Position numbers and translations under genes: made by a program. From NCBI RefSeq assembly GCF_902686445.1, contig NC_062214.1, positions 40,557,454 to 40,621,453 of the forward strand: a stretch of DNA of 64,000 bases, given 5' to 3'. Under the pieces are notes generated by a model that saw only the letters and a list, made by a program, of their open reading frames with translations, did no database searches and had not been told where the DNA came from. Of the stretch, positions 24,745-35,377 are shown piece by piece. The stretch is from Sciurus carolinensis. Taxonomy: Eukaryota; Chordata; Mammalia; Rodentia; Sciuridae. Positions within the stretch are counted from its first letter, which is position 1. Each line of letters begins with the position of its first letter.

Positions 24745-24875
24745 TACAGCTGGAGTCAAATCCCTTCTCTTCACTTGTTAGTGGGTGACCATGGAAATAA
24801 TATAAACATCACAACCTGATCTCTTAATGTGCAGGATGGGATGCTAATATCTACCTCTCAGATTATTTATCATTT
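24745..24875 (-). repeat. MIR fragment
   Basis: The plus strand carries 'agtcaaatcccttctcttca', 'gtgggtgaccatggaaataa', 'aatgtgcaggatgggatgct' and 'aatatctacctctcaga', the complement of MIR. Confidence 0.55.
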
Positions 24876-24924
24876 AATATAGTCATACATTTATCCAACC
24901 TTCTATCCACCAATTATATATTCA

Positions 24925-25190
24925 TCCACCAAATATAATTTCCTCCTGCCATGTGCCAGGCACCATTTTCAGGACTGGGAACGTATCTGTGCCAAAAATA
25001 GAACTGCTTCCCTTCTGGGGCCTGTATCCTTTAGGGGAAGGAGTCAATGACCAGTAAACTAATTAGTCTACACTAGAATATTAGGAACGAGAGTTGTGGA
25101 GAAAATGCATCAGTGTTGAAAAATCATGAGAAGTCAGAGAAGATTTCTCTGAACAAGGTCGTAGAAAAGGATTAAATGATATAATGCACA
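24925..25190 (-). repeat. L2 fragment
   Basis: 'gccatgtgccaggcaccatt', 'ttcaggactgggaacgtatc' and 'ccttctggggcctgtatcct' follow the complement of the L2 3' region. The rest is diverged. Confidence 0.5.
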
Positions 25191-25194
25191 AAAT

Positions 25195-27025
25195 ATTCTT
25201 AGGATAGTCCTTGACCATGCAATCTTGGGGTAAAAAAGGAGGGATGTTGAAAAGCAGATATGAAGGTGCCCAGGACCACTTGTTTGTTGCCCAGCCTAGA
25301 GCACCCCTCAATGTTTATAATTCTTTCATCTAAATCATGAGATAGTCTCTGACTGCCTTATCCTATGTCATTGAATGTATAATGAATACAACTGCTATTT
25401 TTCTGAACCTGTTCTCACCAAACACTTTCTAATCATGATTTAACTTCTCATGTAAATTTTCCCACCTGGGGAGAATATTCTGATCATATAGACTTCAAGT
25501 AGCTGGCCTCATTGCTTAGTTATTTCTCATTACATGTTCATATAGAGATACTCTAATTATAATTTGATTTCCCATGTAGCTTGGCCACATGGAGTGAACA
25601 TGCTGATCAGATGACTTTGATTATTTCAGTTCCTGTGACAGCTCTTGCTCATTATAAGTTAAACCAATGCCATTCTGATTAAACACATTTGCCTCTTGTA
25701 CTTAGGTAATGTCATATAGTAGATATTCAGTGAATGTCTGTTGATTGATGGATTGAGGTTTCTCCTAGGCCCATGGCACAATCAGACTTCCAATGGTAAA
25801 TTCACCAGGAGGTGATAAGAGCTATCCTACTAGCCCTCCAGAGAGCTGGCCTGCCTACCTTTCCAGACATTCACCCACTGTTACTGCATAGCCCAAGAAC
25901 ACAGACTGATTTTTCTGCAGAAAGGCAGAGATAAGGTAGGGTGGAAGAACTCACTTCATCCTGTTGATGGTGAGGAAGTATAGAGCCTCAAATCCCAATG
26001 GAAATACTAATAGCATTCACTTCTTATTCAGCCGACACTGTATTTCATACTTCATCCCTATCATTTCACTTAATTTTACCACCCTGCAGGCCACTGCCTA
26101 TAACAGCTGGAAACCTCTCTTCTCTTTAATTCAAACCCACATTCTTTCAGAAATGTTTAAACAAGGATCTCTGGCCTTTTGGCTAAACAAACATCATGCA
26201 TGAATCCACTGGTTTCTCTGTGAAATACAGAGTAATTTTCTCTTATCTCTCTGAGTGTCACACCAAGAGATATCGTCTTGTGTCTCATTAGCTATGTAGG
26301 AGGATCTTGCTGTTTGCTACCTGCTGATTCATTCCTCCCATGGCTCAGTTTATATAACCAACCATTCTTGAAGGAAGGAATTGATGGCTGGCAGCTGATG
26401 GAGATTTCTATTGCTGCCTCATTCCCTTCTCCTGCTCACTGCCTGCTGCTTGCTCTGCAAAGCCAAGCCGAATTAGGAAACTTCAACTCCACCCAGTCAT
26501 TAATGAATAGATATAACTGAAACTTAATTGGTAAACATAAGCTACCATCAGTGTTTTCTTTCCTACCAGGTCATGTTGCTACTGTTTTCTGTTCCTTGGA
26601 ATGGCTGGTTCCTATGACAAGTCCAAACATAAAATTAGTTATGAGTCATAATTATTTACATAAAGAGGAGTGTATTTTTTCTTAATTCTCTCAGGACTTA
26701 CAAGTTGCTTTGGCCAAGTTAACCAAGGGAGACCTCAGATTCTTTTTCTTGAAAATAGAAGATTTATGTGGTGGGCAGCTGTATTAGATTAGTGATTTTC
26801 AAAGTCCTTTAGGTGGTGGAGTGTCTGCAAGCCATGGTATGCTTTGTGGGATACCAGAAAATGTTAATACCAAAACTAGACTTAAAATAACCAAATATAT
26901 AATTTTGTGACTTTCTAAATACTCTCATATAACTGAGTAAAAGTTAACATGTATGGCACTACAATTAATTCATTAATTCTATTAAATATTAAATTTGATT
27001 GCTTTCACAAATGTACTTTAAAGTA
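25195..27025. other. Unique DNA, no gene seen
   Basis: A weak L2-like end occurs near 25700-25760 ('tagtagatattcagtgaatg'). Otherwise no family was recognised and no coding frame is supported. Confidence 0.4.
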
Positions 27026-27028
27026 GCA

Positions 27029-27166
27029 TTCATCAGATTCATCTGGAAGTACTATCAAAATACAGTTTGCTGGGCCCTATTCACCTTTTTACAAATTCCC
27101 AGGTGATGCTGATGCTGATGTCATGATCCTAGAAATCACACTTTGAGAACCACTGAGAACCACTAT
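27029..27166. mobile_element. MER20-like hAT DNA transposon remnant
   Basis: 'cagtttgctgggccctattc', 'acaaattcccaggtgatgct' 'gatgctgatgtcatg' and the terminal inverted repeat end 'cacactttgagaaccactg' match MER20. The left terminal repeat is lost or decayed. Strand not assigned because the element is nearly palindromic at its ends. Confidence 0.7.
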
Positions 27167-27171
27167 TCTAG

Positions 27172-27375
27172 GCCAAGAATCAGCAAACTATAGCCCTTGG
27201 GCCAAATTTGGCCCATTCTTCTTTCACTAACTTAAGTATTACTGAAACACAACACACTCATTTATGTATTATATATAGTTCTCTTTATGCTACAGGGCAG
27301 AGTAGAATAGTGGCCTTAAAAGCATAAATATTATCTCCCCCCTTTATAAACAAAGTTTGTATTTTAGGTTGTCAG
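27172..27375 (-). mobile_element. hAT-type non-autonomous transposon remnant
   Basis: 'aatcagcaaactatagccct' 'tgggccaaatttggcccatt', 'ctgaaacacaacacactcat' and 'aaagcataaatattatctcc' are the complement of the dispersed element that also occurs at 34166 in the opposite sense. In its intact form that element starts like 'ggcaaactttttctgtaaag'. It abuts the MER20-like copy. Exact family name not assigned. Confidence 0.6.
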
Positions 27376-27379
27376 GATG

Positions 27380-28015
27380 AACGTTGTGTGAAATATAGCA
27401 TAGTTCCTTCCTCATGGAGCTTACATGCTAACATGGTACTGAAACTTTTGTGAGATTCAAAGGAAAAAGTCTTAAATGAAGGTATCTTCCTTTAGTGATT
27501 CATAACATAGTTACTATTTCTTTCTTTCATTTAAGGATCACTTTTCCATCCAAATTTCTATGACTCTAGCTCATGTTCCAATCTCTTCAAGTTTATTTGA
27601 TTAAAATATCCTCCCAAGTAAAATCAAATGCCCTCCAAACTGTCTTTTTCTCTTAGTGTTTTCTCCCTTTAGTATAGTCCAGGTAGCATTTTCAGAAAAA
27701 GTTTCCTAAATCCTAAATGGTTTTCATATTCTACATTGCAATATCAAACCACTACAACTCCTTTATTTGCCACCTGAGATTTTCTATAGTCACAACCCTG
27801 CACTGACCTGTCCAGAAATGGGTTTTACCAGTAGAAGCAGCCAGACAAGTATTCATTACATTGTCATAGCCTCCACCACTCCCTATTTTTCTCCTTACCC
27901 TGAGCAAGAGTCACTTAATTTTCATAACTGGAGGCATCCTGGCTTGAAATCCCACCCTATAAATTTGCCATTAAAGCTACACTGGTTAACTCACTTTCTT
28001 CAAAATTAATTTTAT
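27380..28015. other. Unique DNA, no gene seen
   Basis: A short L2-like phrase ('ttcctcatggagcttacatg') lies near 27407. Nothing else was recognised. The 80-codon frame at 27767-28009 shows no domain. Confidence 0.4.
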
Positions 28016-28019
28016 TCAT

Positions 28020-28071
28020 TATTTATTACTAATAACAAATTATCTCAAAACTGTGTCTTAACAATTGTTTT

Positions 28072-28139
<68 letters not shown>

Positions 28140-28370
28140 CTTGCAGCCCCTGTGGGGTAGAGTTTAGGTTAGCATCTTGTGCTTAGGGTCTTTCATGAAG
28201 TTGCATTTAAGATTTCCATCTGGATTAGTCATCTGAAGGCTCACCTAGGTCTACCAGATCCCCTCTTGGTGGATGGTTCACCACAAAACTGGCATGTTGG
28301 TGATGGTTGTTGGCTGCAGTCCTTTCCTCCTCATTCCATGGAGGCTAGCTTCTCCATGCCTTCATAATCA
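28020..28370 (+). repeat. Ancient mammalian interspersed repeat split by (CT)n
   Basis: 'aataacaaattatctcaaaa' 'ctgtgtcttaacaattgttt' starts the element and 'gaagttgcatttaagatttc' 'catctggattagtcatctg' 'aaggctcacctagg' continues it. It is a third copy of the family at 7340 and 12958. A CT microsatellite has grown inside it. Confidence 0.55.
28074..28133. repeat. (CT)n microsatellite
   Basis: Nearly pure CT dinucleotides over about 58 bp, embedded in an old repeat. The polypurine/polypyrimidine asymmetry could allow triplex (H-DNA) formation. Confidence 0.95.
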
Positions 28371-28374
28371 ATAC

Positions 28375-28875
28375 CAACACACATTCCAGATAGGGAAATA
28401 ATAGTGTTTGTCTTTGTGTCTTTGCTATTATCTCCCTATATGGAATGTTCTCTTTGTTTTTCTCTCTTTTTTCCCATTTCCTGACCATTTCTTCATGTTT
28501 ATCTTGGCCTGATTCTTTTTGTAACATCTCTGAATCCTTTGGTCTGAAGAAATTGCATCTTCCTTTCTTCTCTGTGACCTCATTATCAATACCGCACATT
28601 TTAGCAGCTATTCACATGTGCAAGTTCCTATTCACAAATGAAAGAGTCCAAAGAGCTCAGCCCACCTACACAAAGACACCCTTTAATATTACTAGAAAAA
28701 ACTTCACAAAGCATTGAAATACAAGCTCTCAATTAGAGACCAAATTCTATTACAGTACATAATGTAGCATGAATCATATTAATGTGGTATGATTGATATA
28801 TTTAAGATGCTAGTGCCTACCATAGCAGTATCACATAAAATCAAATATCTGCATGAATCTCATAGGGATCTATTT
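28375..28875. other. Unique DNA, no gene seen
   Basis: No recognised repeat. Overlapping frames on both strands at 28345-28717 carry no identifiable domain. Confidence 0.4.
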
Positions 28876-28877
28876 AA

Positions 28878-28975
28878 GTGCAGATTGAAGATTCAGTAGG
28901 TACAGGGTGGAGTCTGAGATTTTGCCTTTCCAACAAGTTCTCAGGTGATGCTAATACTTCTAGACCATGGAATGT
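28878..28975. mobile_element. MER20-like fragment
   Basis: 'agattcagtaggtacagggt' 'ggagtctgagattttgcc' 'caacaagttctcaggtgatg' 'ctaatacttctagaccatgg' follow the MER20 middle and one end. The terminal repeats are lost. Confidence 0.65.
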
Positions 28976-29294
28976 CTTCCAATAGGAACTAGAAAATGCT
29001 CATAAAATACAATAACAATAGAAAGTGGATTGAAAAAGAAAAGTAGTAGAGAGAATCATGGCTGTGTTCAATCACTAGAATTGGCAAGGCAATAAATGTT
29101 TGGAATCATCAATTACCCAAGTATTTCCTTTCCCAAAATATTTCTGTTTTCATTGCAGAGATCTGAAAATGCATTTTCAATAAAGTATGAAATAATTTGT
29201 TTTAAATTATTTATGATACTTAATATAATTTCTAATAATAAAATATTATTAGTTCTAAATACCAAGTAAATTAACATGATCAAATTAGTTTAAA

Positions 29295-29435
29295 AATTCC
29301 TAATGCTCAGATAACACCCGAGGCCATAAAATTAGAATTATTGAATGTGGGCCCAAGATATCAGTATTTTTTAAAGCTCCCTGAATGGTTCCAATATGAA
29401 TTGGAAGTTGAAGACTGTTATCCTAATTTGTGTCC
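29295..29435. mobile_element. MER20-like fragment (weaker)
   Basis: 'gaatgtgggcccaagatatc' 'agtattttttaaagctccct' 'gaatggttccaatatgaatt' follow one half of MER20, in the sense opposite to the copy at 28878. Confidence 0.5.
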
Positions 29436-29439
29436 TACC

Positions 29440-29955
29440 AAATTTTGAAATAGAATGATTATACTTTTATTACTGTGCCACAAAGCATATTTTAAAATGT
29501 GTAATTTGCAAATATCAATGAAGACTGGTTTAGAGAAAAATGTTCACCTTTTCAAACTAGATGTAATTGCATCAATTTATGAATAAGCATAGATAAGCTA
29601 TAGTAATTTTTATAATTCTAGAGCAATCTAGCTTTTCCTTAAATGAGTATACTTTCTTAATCAGAGGAACTTGTTGATGTACTTTTGTTTTTAGCAAACA
29701 CATCAGATCATTTTGCCAAATTATCCTGGTCATTTAAAAAAGATGAAGAAGACATTTTTGTGTATACTAATCAAAGTCAATGTCAGTTCAAAATAGGACA
29801 TTGTTACATGACTACCTCATACATATTCCCATAATGAAAAGGTTCTCTGTTGCATTTAGGAGTGTTGTAGCTCAGAAGAAATAACCTCACTCATCTTGCT
29901 TGCTCAGCTTCTGAAATGGCAAAAGGTTGAATTAAGGGCATCTACATGTAGTTGC
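29440..29955. other. Unique AT-rich DNA, no gene seen
   Basis: No repeat or coding region was recognised. Confidence 0.4.
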
Positions 29956-29959
29956 TAGA

Positions 29960-30120
29960 ACCCTGAGCATAGGATCTGAGTAAACTGCACCTCCCTGAGG
30001 CTCTACCTTTTACTATCTATGTGATCCCTGGCAAGTCTCTTCACTTCTTATGGTTTCTAGAACTTTATTTGTAAAACGAAGAGGTTGAAGTAAGAGGATT
30101 ATGAGGTTCTTACAGCTGGA
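29960..30120 (-). repeat. MIR element
   Basis: 'ttactatctatgtgatccct' 'ggcaagtctcttcacttctt' 'atggtttctagaactttatt' 'tgtaaaacgaagagg' is the complement of the MIR core in correct order. Confidence 0.65.
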
Positions 30121-30124
30121 AAAG

Positions 30125-30920
30125 TGTGGGGTAAGGGACAAAGGTGCTTTGAGTGTATCCAGGTCAGGCACTCTGTGAAGTGGTTTAAAATAATTTTCAT
30201 GGAACTCTCAAAATTTCAGTGATCCTATAGAAGAATTTTTAAGTATGCAAACACAAAAGTCACTAGATTGTTAAATTAAGCCCATGAAAAATTGTACAAC
30301 ATAAAATAAAAAAAGATATTAATTGCTTTAGATTTAATTCTCTCATGGGAATTTTACACATCATTAATTTCAACCCCTTTGTATCACAGGTGAGGAAGTC
30401 GAGGCACATTTTATTTTATTGTGCACTGAAGAGGAGATAGATTTAATACTTATACTCATGATAATTCAGAATTTCTGAAGCTGGCATATCATGAAGATTT
30501 TTACAAGTGACCCAGAATGTGATACCTGGGCCCCCATATTACAAATTCAGATTGACAAAGCCTATTAGCATTGGACTATATAATTTGGATATCTGTTGCT
30601 GTATTCAAAAAAATTCTCACCCCTTTATCTTAGAAGTCATGGTTCTTCTACTGATGTAAGAATTATATATAGTAAATTACACAATAATGGTAATACCATG
30701 CATATGTATATATAATCATACATACAAAATTTCTCATGAACAACATTGGTACTATGCACTTCCCTGATCCTGGATGAATAAGTTAGTTTAAGGCCCTAAA
30801 ATACTCATTCTCCAAGACTATTCCAGTAATCAATTAATTAAATCCCATTTTACTAGTGATGATAAGCCATGTTGAAATGAGATGTGTAACTAAAGTCCTA
30901 ATAACCTCTACCTAGTGACT
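30125..30920. other. Mostly unique AT-rich DNA, no gene seen
   Basis: A weak MIR-like patch lies near 30385-30412 ('acaggtgaggaagtcgaggc'). AT-rich low complexity lies near 30660-30730. Confidence 0.4.
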
Positions 30921-30924
30921 GTGT

Positions 30925-31600
30925 TAACTCTCCAGTTATTCAATAAATAATTATGTTACCTCTACTGTGTGCCAGGCACTTATCAGGCACTGGGAATGTT
31001 GTGATGAACAAGAATATCCATATATTTTTATATATGTTTATATGCTAGTGGAAAAACTAGTTTTAAAACTAAAAAAAGAACCGGGCATGTTGGTGCACAC
31101 CTGTAATCCCAGCAACTTAGGAGGTCAAGACAGGAGGATTCCATGTTCAAGATCAGTTTCAGCAATGTACTGAGACCCTGAGCAACTTAGCAAGACCCTG
31201 TACAAAATAAAAAATAAAAAGGGTTGAGGGTAGAGCTCAATGGCAAAGCACTTCTGGGTTCAAACCCTAGTGTGAATAAGAAAGGGAAAAAAAAAAACTG
31301 GAAAAAGAAAACTAGAAGGCCAAGTCAGATCACATCAAGAATTTACTAGTGCAACTAGTGTGAAGAATGATATGCAGGGACAGATGTCAGAGAATGGAGA
31401 ATGAAAAGTAAAGGCTGTTGGTGGTCATGGGACTATTCTCTTAAAGGAGGTTAAGATTTTAACTGGGATTTGAATATTGTAAGGGAAACAGAACCACAAA
31501 TATATGGGGAAAGAATGTTTTAAGCAGAGGGATCCAAAAATGCAAAGGTGCTAAGCTGAGAATGAAGCATGTCTATAAGAAAAGGAGTTGTAATAATAGT
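30925..31600 (-). repeat. L2 fragment interrupted by a B1-dID SINE
   Basis: The left part ('tattcaataaataattatgt', 'tgtgtgccaggcacttatca', 'ggcactgggaatgttgtgat') is the complement of the L2 3' end. After the SINE (31081-31309) it resumes with 'gggatttgaatattgtaag', 'gaatgttttaagcagaggga' and 'atgcaaaggtgctaagctga', also antisense L2. The parts are collinear, so the SINE arrived later. Confidence 0.55.
31067..31309 (+). mobile_element. B1-dID SINE with imperfect TSD
   Basis: Left half: 'ccgggcatgttggtgcacac' 'ctgtaatcccagcaactta' 'ggaggtcaagacaggaggat'. Right ID half: 'gggttgagggtagagctcaa' 'tggcaaagcacttctgggtt' 'caaaccctag', followed by an A-rich tail. Flanks 31067-31080 and 31296-31309 match with two differences, a plausible 14-bp target duplication. 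It lies inside L2. Confidence 0.85.
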
Positions 31601-31639
31601 GGGTTTTTGAAATTTGCACTCATACATTTACAAATTTAT

Positions 31640-32040
31640 TATTTATTCATTAAAATATATATCAAGGGCTATGATGTGTCATACACTATTCCAGACACAG
31701 TCTCCTGATTTGGTGCAAACTATGTCCCTGTAGGGGATACAGACAGTAAGCAATGTATATCTTAAGAAGCATATTATATAATGTGCTAGAAGACAAATGT
31801 TACAGAAAACAAGAAAAAGAAAATTAAGAGGAACTTGGGATATGGGAATGGGAGTTTAGGGAGGGTCTCATGGGGAAGATGAGATTTGAGCTAATGGAAG
31901 GTCATGAAGGAATTAGATGTCCAAATATGTGAGAAAGAGCATTTGGGAAGGTAGAAGCAATAGGCACAAAGATATGTGCTGAGGCAGAGTGAACAAGGAG
32001 AATAACAATGGGAATCCTAACCAAAGAAATGATGGGAATT
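31640..32040 (-). repeat. L2 fragment
   Basis: 'gggctatgatgtgtcataca', 'ctgtaggggatacagacagt', 'gagggtctcatggggaagat' 'gagatttgagctaatgga' and 'aggcacaaagatatgtgctg' follow the antisense L2 order. This is the longest L2 piece of the window. Confidence 0.55.
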
Positions 32041-32044
32041 AGAT

Positions 32045-34160
32045 GCTCATTTGTGACAGGACTTTGGCTAGTCCTCTGAAATAAGTAGGGTCCTTTTCTA
32101 TCATTCTAAGATCAGTATGGGCTACAATACCAAGGAATTCCTTCCCCAGGGACAGAAAAATCACCCAGAAAGGCTTCACCTCCCATGCAGTGGTAAGACC
32201 CCAAAATTTCAAAAGTCTTGCCACAAGGGTGGTGGCCAAGGGAAAGAGTGACTTTTCTCTGTGGTTGTTATTTTAAAAATGAATAGTGTTACTTCCTTGC
32301 AAAAATTGCTTTACTATTTTTTTTTAATCTGGGGGCATTTTTGACTTTCTAAAACAACAATAACAAGCTTATTCTCTAGAATTAAAACATAAGCACACAC
32401 ACAAGTCATATAAAAAGAAAAGTACCTGAGACAGTCTATAAAACTTTAAATTTCAGTGGAGCACTAATTTAATCAGGAGACTTTATCTACAGCATTTTTT
32501 GCTGTCTCCATTAAGCATGTTATATGGTCTTTGAGATCTCTGAATATCTGCATCCAAAAAGCAGTTATACTTGCCTTTTATCTCCAACAGATGTGGGTAT
32601 CAAATGTTTATGGGCATGAAAAAGTCTTTCCATTAAATGAAACCCTGTCAAGTAGTCGGATTTTCTTTTATTATGTTGTTTTATTCACAAAACATTTCTT
32701 TTGAAATCACTAAGGCCACATAAACATGAAAGAAGCAATGTAGAATTTTCACAACACATGTTTCTCTGTCACTGCTGTTTTTGGCAGAGTTTATCCCAAA
32801 GTGGTCTGTGAGTTACTGTTTTCTAAGTAGCCTTTAGTCTTGACCTTCCGGAGACCTCAAGGACAGTGATGTATTCGTCCCTGGAGACTACTTTTGGAGT
32901 TCCAGCTTTCTGCTACCCCAAAAGCAAATTTTCTTTTCCTAAAGTTGTTTTATTCATCATTGTCATTTCCTTCAATAGTCCTTTAGAGAAACAGAATTGA
33001 ATTGTATTGGGAATAACAAGAAAATAATTCGTTCACATTTTATTGTTTTAATATCTTATGTTAGTATCACCAGTGACTTATATTTCTTAATCCTTCATTC
33101 CTCCATTTTATTCTCTCCTAGTCTATCAAGGGTGTGGAAGGAGGAAATCCAGTTTATGGTGTTTCAAGGGGCAATGTGTATGGAGGGGAATTATATTGTG
33201 GAGGGGAACAAGGTGCTGTGTTTGTTTTTCATTTATCATTCACTTTGATTTCCAAATCAGGGAACACTGGACTGCATGCCTCTAGTTAGTTATAGGAAGG
33301 AAAGGGATTGTCCAAAAGTTTTTTTTATTCTGCTATATTAATTGCTAAAATATAAGGGAGAGTAAGAAAGGTGATTTGTGCACATGGAAAGCTCTGCACT
33401 TCTCAGTACACTAAAAACCATATCTTTCCTCCACAGACCCACTCATCCTTGACTATAAGATTGACTGCTTTCATTTCTCCCTGTTTGGCATTGATCAGTT
33501 TCTGACCTTCCTGGGGAGAAAGAGCTCCCTTTTCCTCTGAGCTCCTCACTGGGTGTATCTACACATCCCAGTGCAGCTATAGCAGACACCACAGGAAATT
33601 AAGTATATTTTTCCTACCATTGCATGGTGTTTTATGCTTTGGTTTGGGGGTGGGGTGTAGATATCAGAATATTTATTTTTCAATGCTGATATATATTGCA
33701 TACCTACTGGCATGCACTTCAAATCCTCTCCTGACAACTGGTTTGAATCAGTCTCTGCTTTAGAGTAATATCATCCTTACTTGAAGTTTCTTAAGCAAAA
33801 ACCATAAAGGTTCCCATTTTGCTGAATCCCTGTGTTACTGATTAAGACAGAAAGAATAACTATGATGGGCTGAGTATCTGACATTTCCCAAATACAGCTA
33901 GCATTTTTCTCCCTCCTTAGGGTCCCCTGGGTTTTAAGCATTTGATTTGAATTTTTTGTGATCTCTTTCTTAAAATGCATGGTTAAGAAATTTGCTTTGT
34001 TCAATGAACCCTGGTTATTCTATATGAGAAAAGAAAGCAAAACAAGTATATTATTCCTAAGAATGTCCCAGTCCTGTTCTTCAGTGGTGCCACCTTCTAA
34101 TTTAAAGTGATCTGACAGTCCACATATTACTACCAACGCTGACAATTGTTTAAGGATATA
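32045..34160. other. Unique DNA, no gene seen
   Basis: AT-rich intergenic-looking sequence. Frames such as 32997-33248 (83 codons) are hydrophobic and have no recognised domain. Confidence 0.4.
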
Positions 34161-34165
34161 GGACA

Positions 34166-34385
34166 GACTTCTTCAACTTTTTGTCCAAACGGCACAAGAA
34201 TAAATATTTTAGACTTTGTGGGCAGTGTCATATCTGTTGTAGCTGCTCAACTCTGTGCAGAGTTGTAAAGGAGCCATAGGCAGTATGGAAATAGGCATGG
34301 CTGTGGTCCAGTAAAACTTATTCATGAAAACAGATGGTGGACTGGAGTTGACCCAAAGGCTATAGTTTAGTGACCCTTGTTTTGC
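34166..34385 (+). mobile_element. hAT-type non-autonomous transposon remnant
   Basis: 'cttcttcaactttttgtcca', 'aataaatattttagactttg' 'tgggcagtgtcatatctgtt', 'ggcatggctgtggtccagta' 'aaacttattcatgaaaac' and 'gtttagtgacccttg' follow the same element as at 27172, in the other orientation. The full length of roughly 220 bp is present, with short imperfect terminal inverted repeats. Confidence 0.65.
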
Positions 34386-34656
34386 AAGATGATTCTTAGA
34401 TCTTTTGGTATAGTTGGTTTCTGTCTGCTCTTAGTTGATTAAGATGTTGTCAGGGATCCCCACAGTAAGCTATCCACCCTTCTCCCTGCCATTAGTGATT
34501 TCTGCTGATCTAATTATACATCTTATTCTTCTTTATCTACTGTAGACCTATCACCAACAAGATAGGCAAGTGACAGGGAAGTTATTCTAAAAATGTACAT
34601 ACATACATACGTAAAAACAAAGCCCTACTCTTTTTCTTTGATCTTTGAACATCAAT

Positions 34657-34662
34657 TTTATT
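34657..34662 (-). promoter_or_regulatory. Possible AATAAA poly(A) signal of the kinase copy
   Basis: A minus-strand AATAAA hexamer lies about 720 bases beyond the last recognisable kinase-family codons (35378). It could be the relic poly(A) signal of the retroposed kinase mRNA. No clean poly(A) tail follows, and such hexamers are common in AT-rich DNA. Confidence 0.25.
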
Positions 34663-34664
34663 AT

Positions 34665-35377
34665 ACAAAAGCAAGAAACCAATATTTTAAGAAACATCTC
34701 TGCCATCTGACAAGCATGGGAGAAAGGACAGAGAAGAGCAGGGCAGATGGAAGTGTCCCAGGATAAACATTCTCTGATGTCTCTGTCAGGTGGAAGCAGA
34801 GGACACTCCTCGTGTCCAGGTGAATCCAGACTAGCCTGGCTGGTATTCATGCATAGAAGCCTAAGCCAGTATGCCCACCTTGTTCATGCAGCTGATTAGA
34901 GTCCATGTGACTAATGCCCACACCATGATGTCAGAATCCACAGAGTATAAGATGCTCAGTCTGATTCTCCATTGGTTTTGTCTGTCTCAGCTCTGCATTT
35001 ACACTGAACCACCCTGTTCCTGAATCTAGCAGGTTTCAGCCCTCCTTGGATGGGAGCCACTTTTCTGCTGACACATGATATGCAACAGCACAGTTGTTGA
35101 AAGCAAGTAGTGACTCTCATAGTCACCCTGTTCCAGGCTTTGCTGTTGTCCTGGGGTTGCCCTTTGGAGATATCTTGGGAGAAATCATTGTCATCTGCTG
35201 CTGCAATGCCCCTACTAAAGATTCTCCTGGAGTTGGTCTTGTGGAACCCAGGATCATGCAGGGAGGCAATCCTGGAAACAGGGATCCTTGCACACAGGGA
35301 GCAGAGATCAGTGAGTCAGGCTGAAACTTCTGGTGCCCTTACGCCCTGGCTTCTTGGCTTCCTCAGGCAGCTGATGC
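34665..35377 (-). other. Possible remainder of the kinase retrocopy, or unique DNA
   Basis: Downstream of the recognisable kinase C-terminus no frame is convincing. It may hold the decayed C-terminal tail and 3' UTR of the copy. Short plus-strand frames at 35094-35418 are antisense shadows. Confidence 0.3.
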
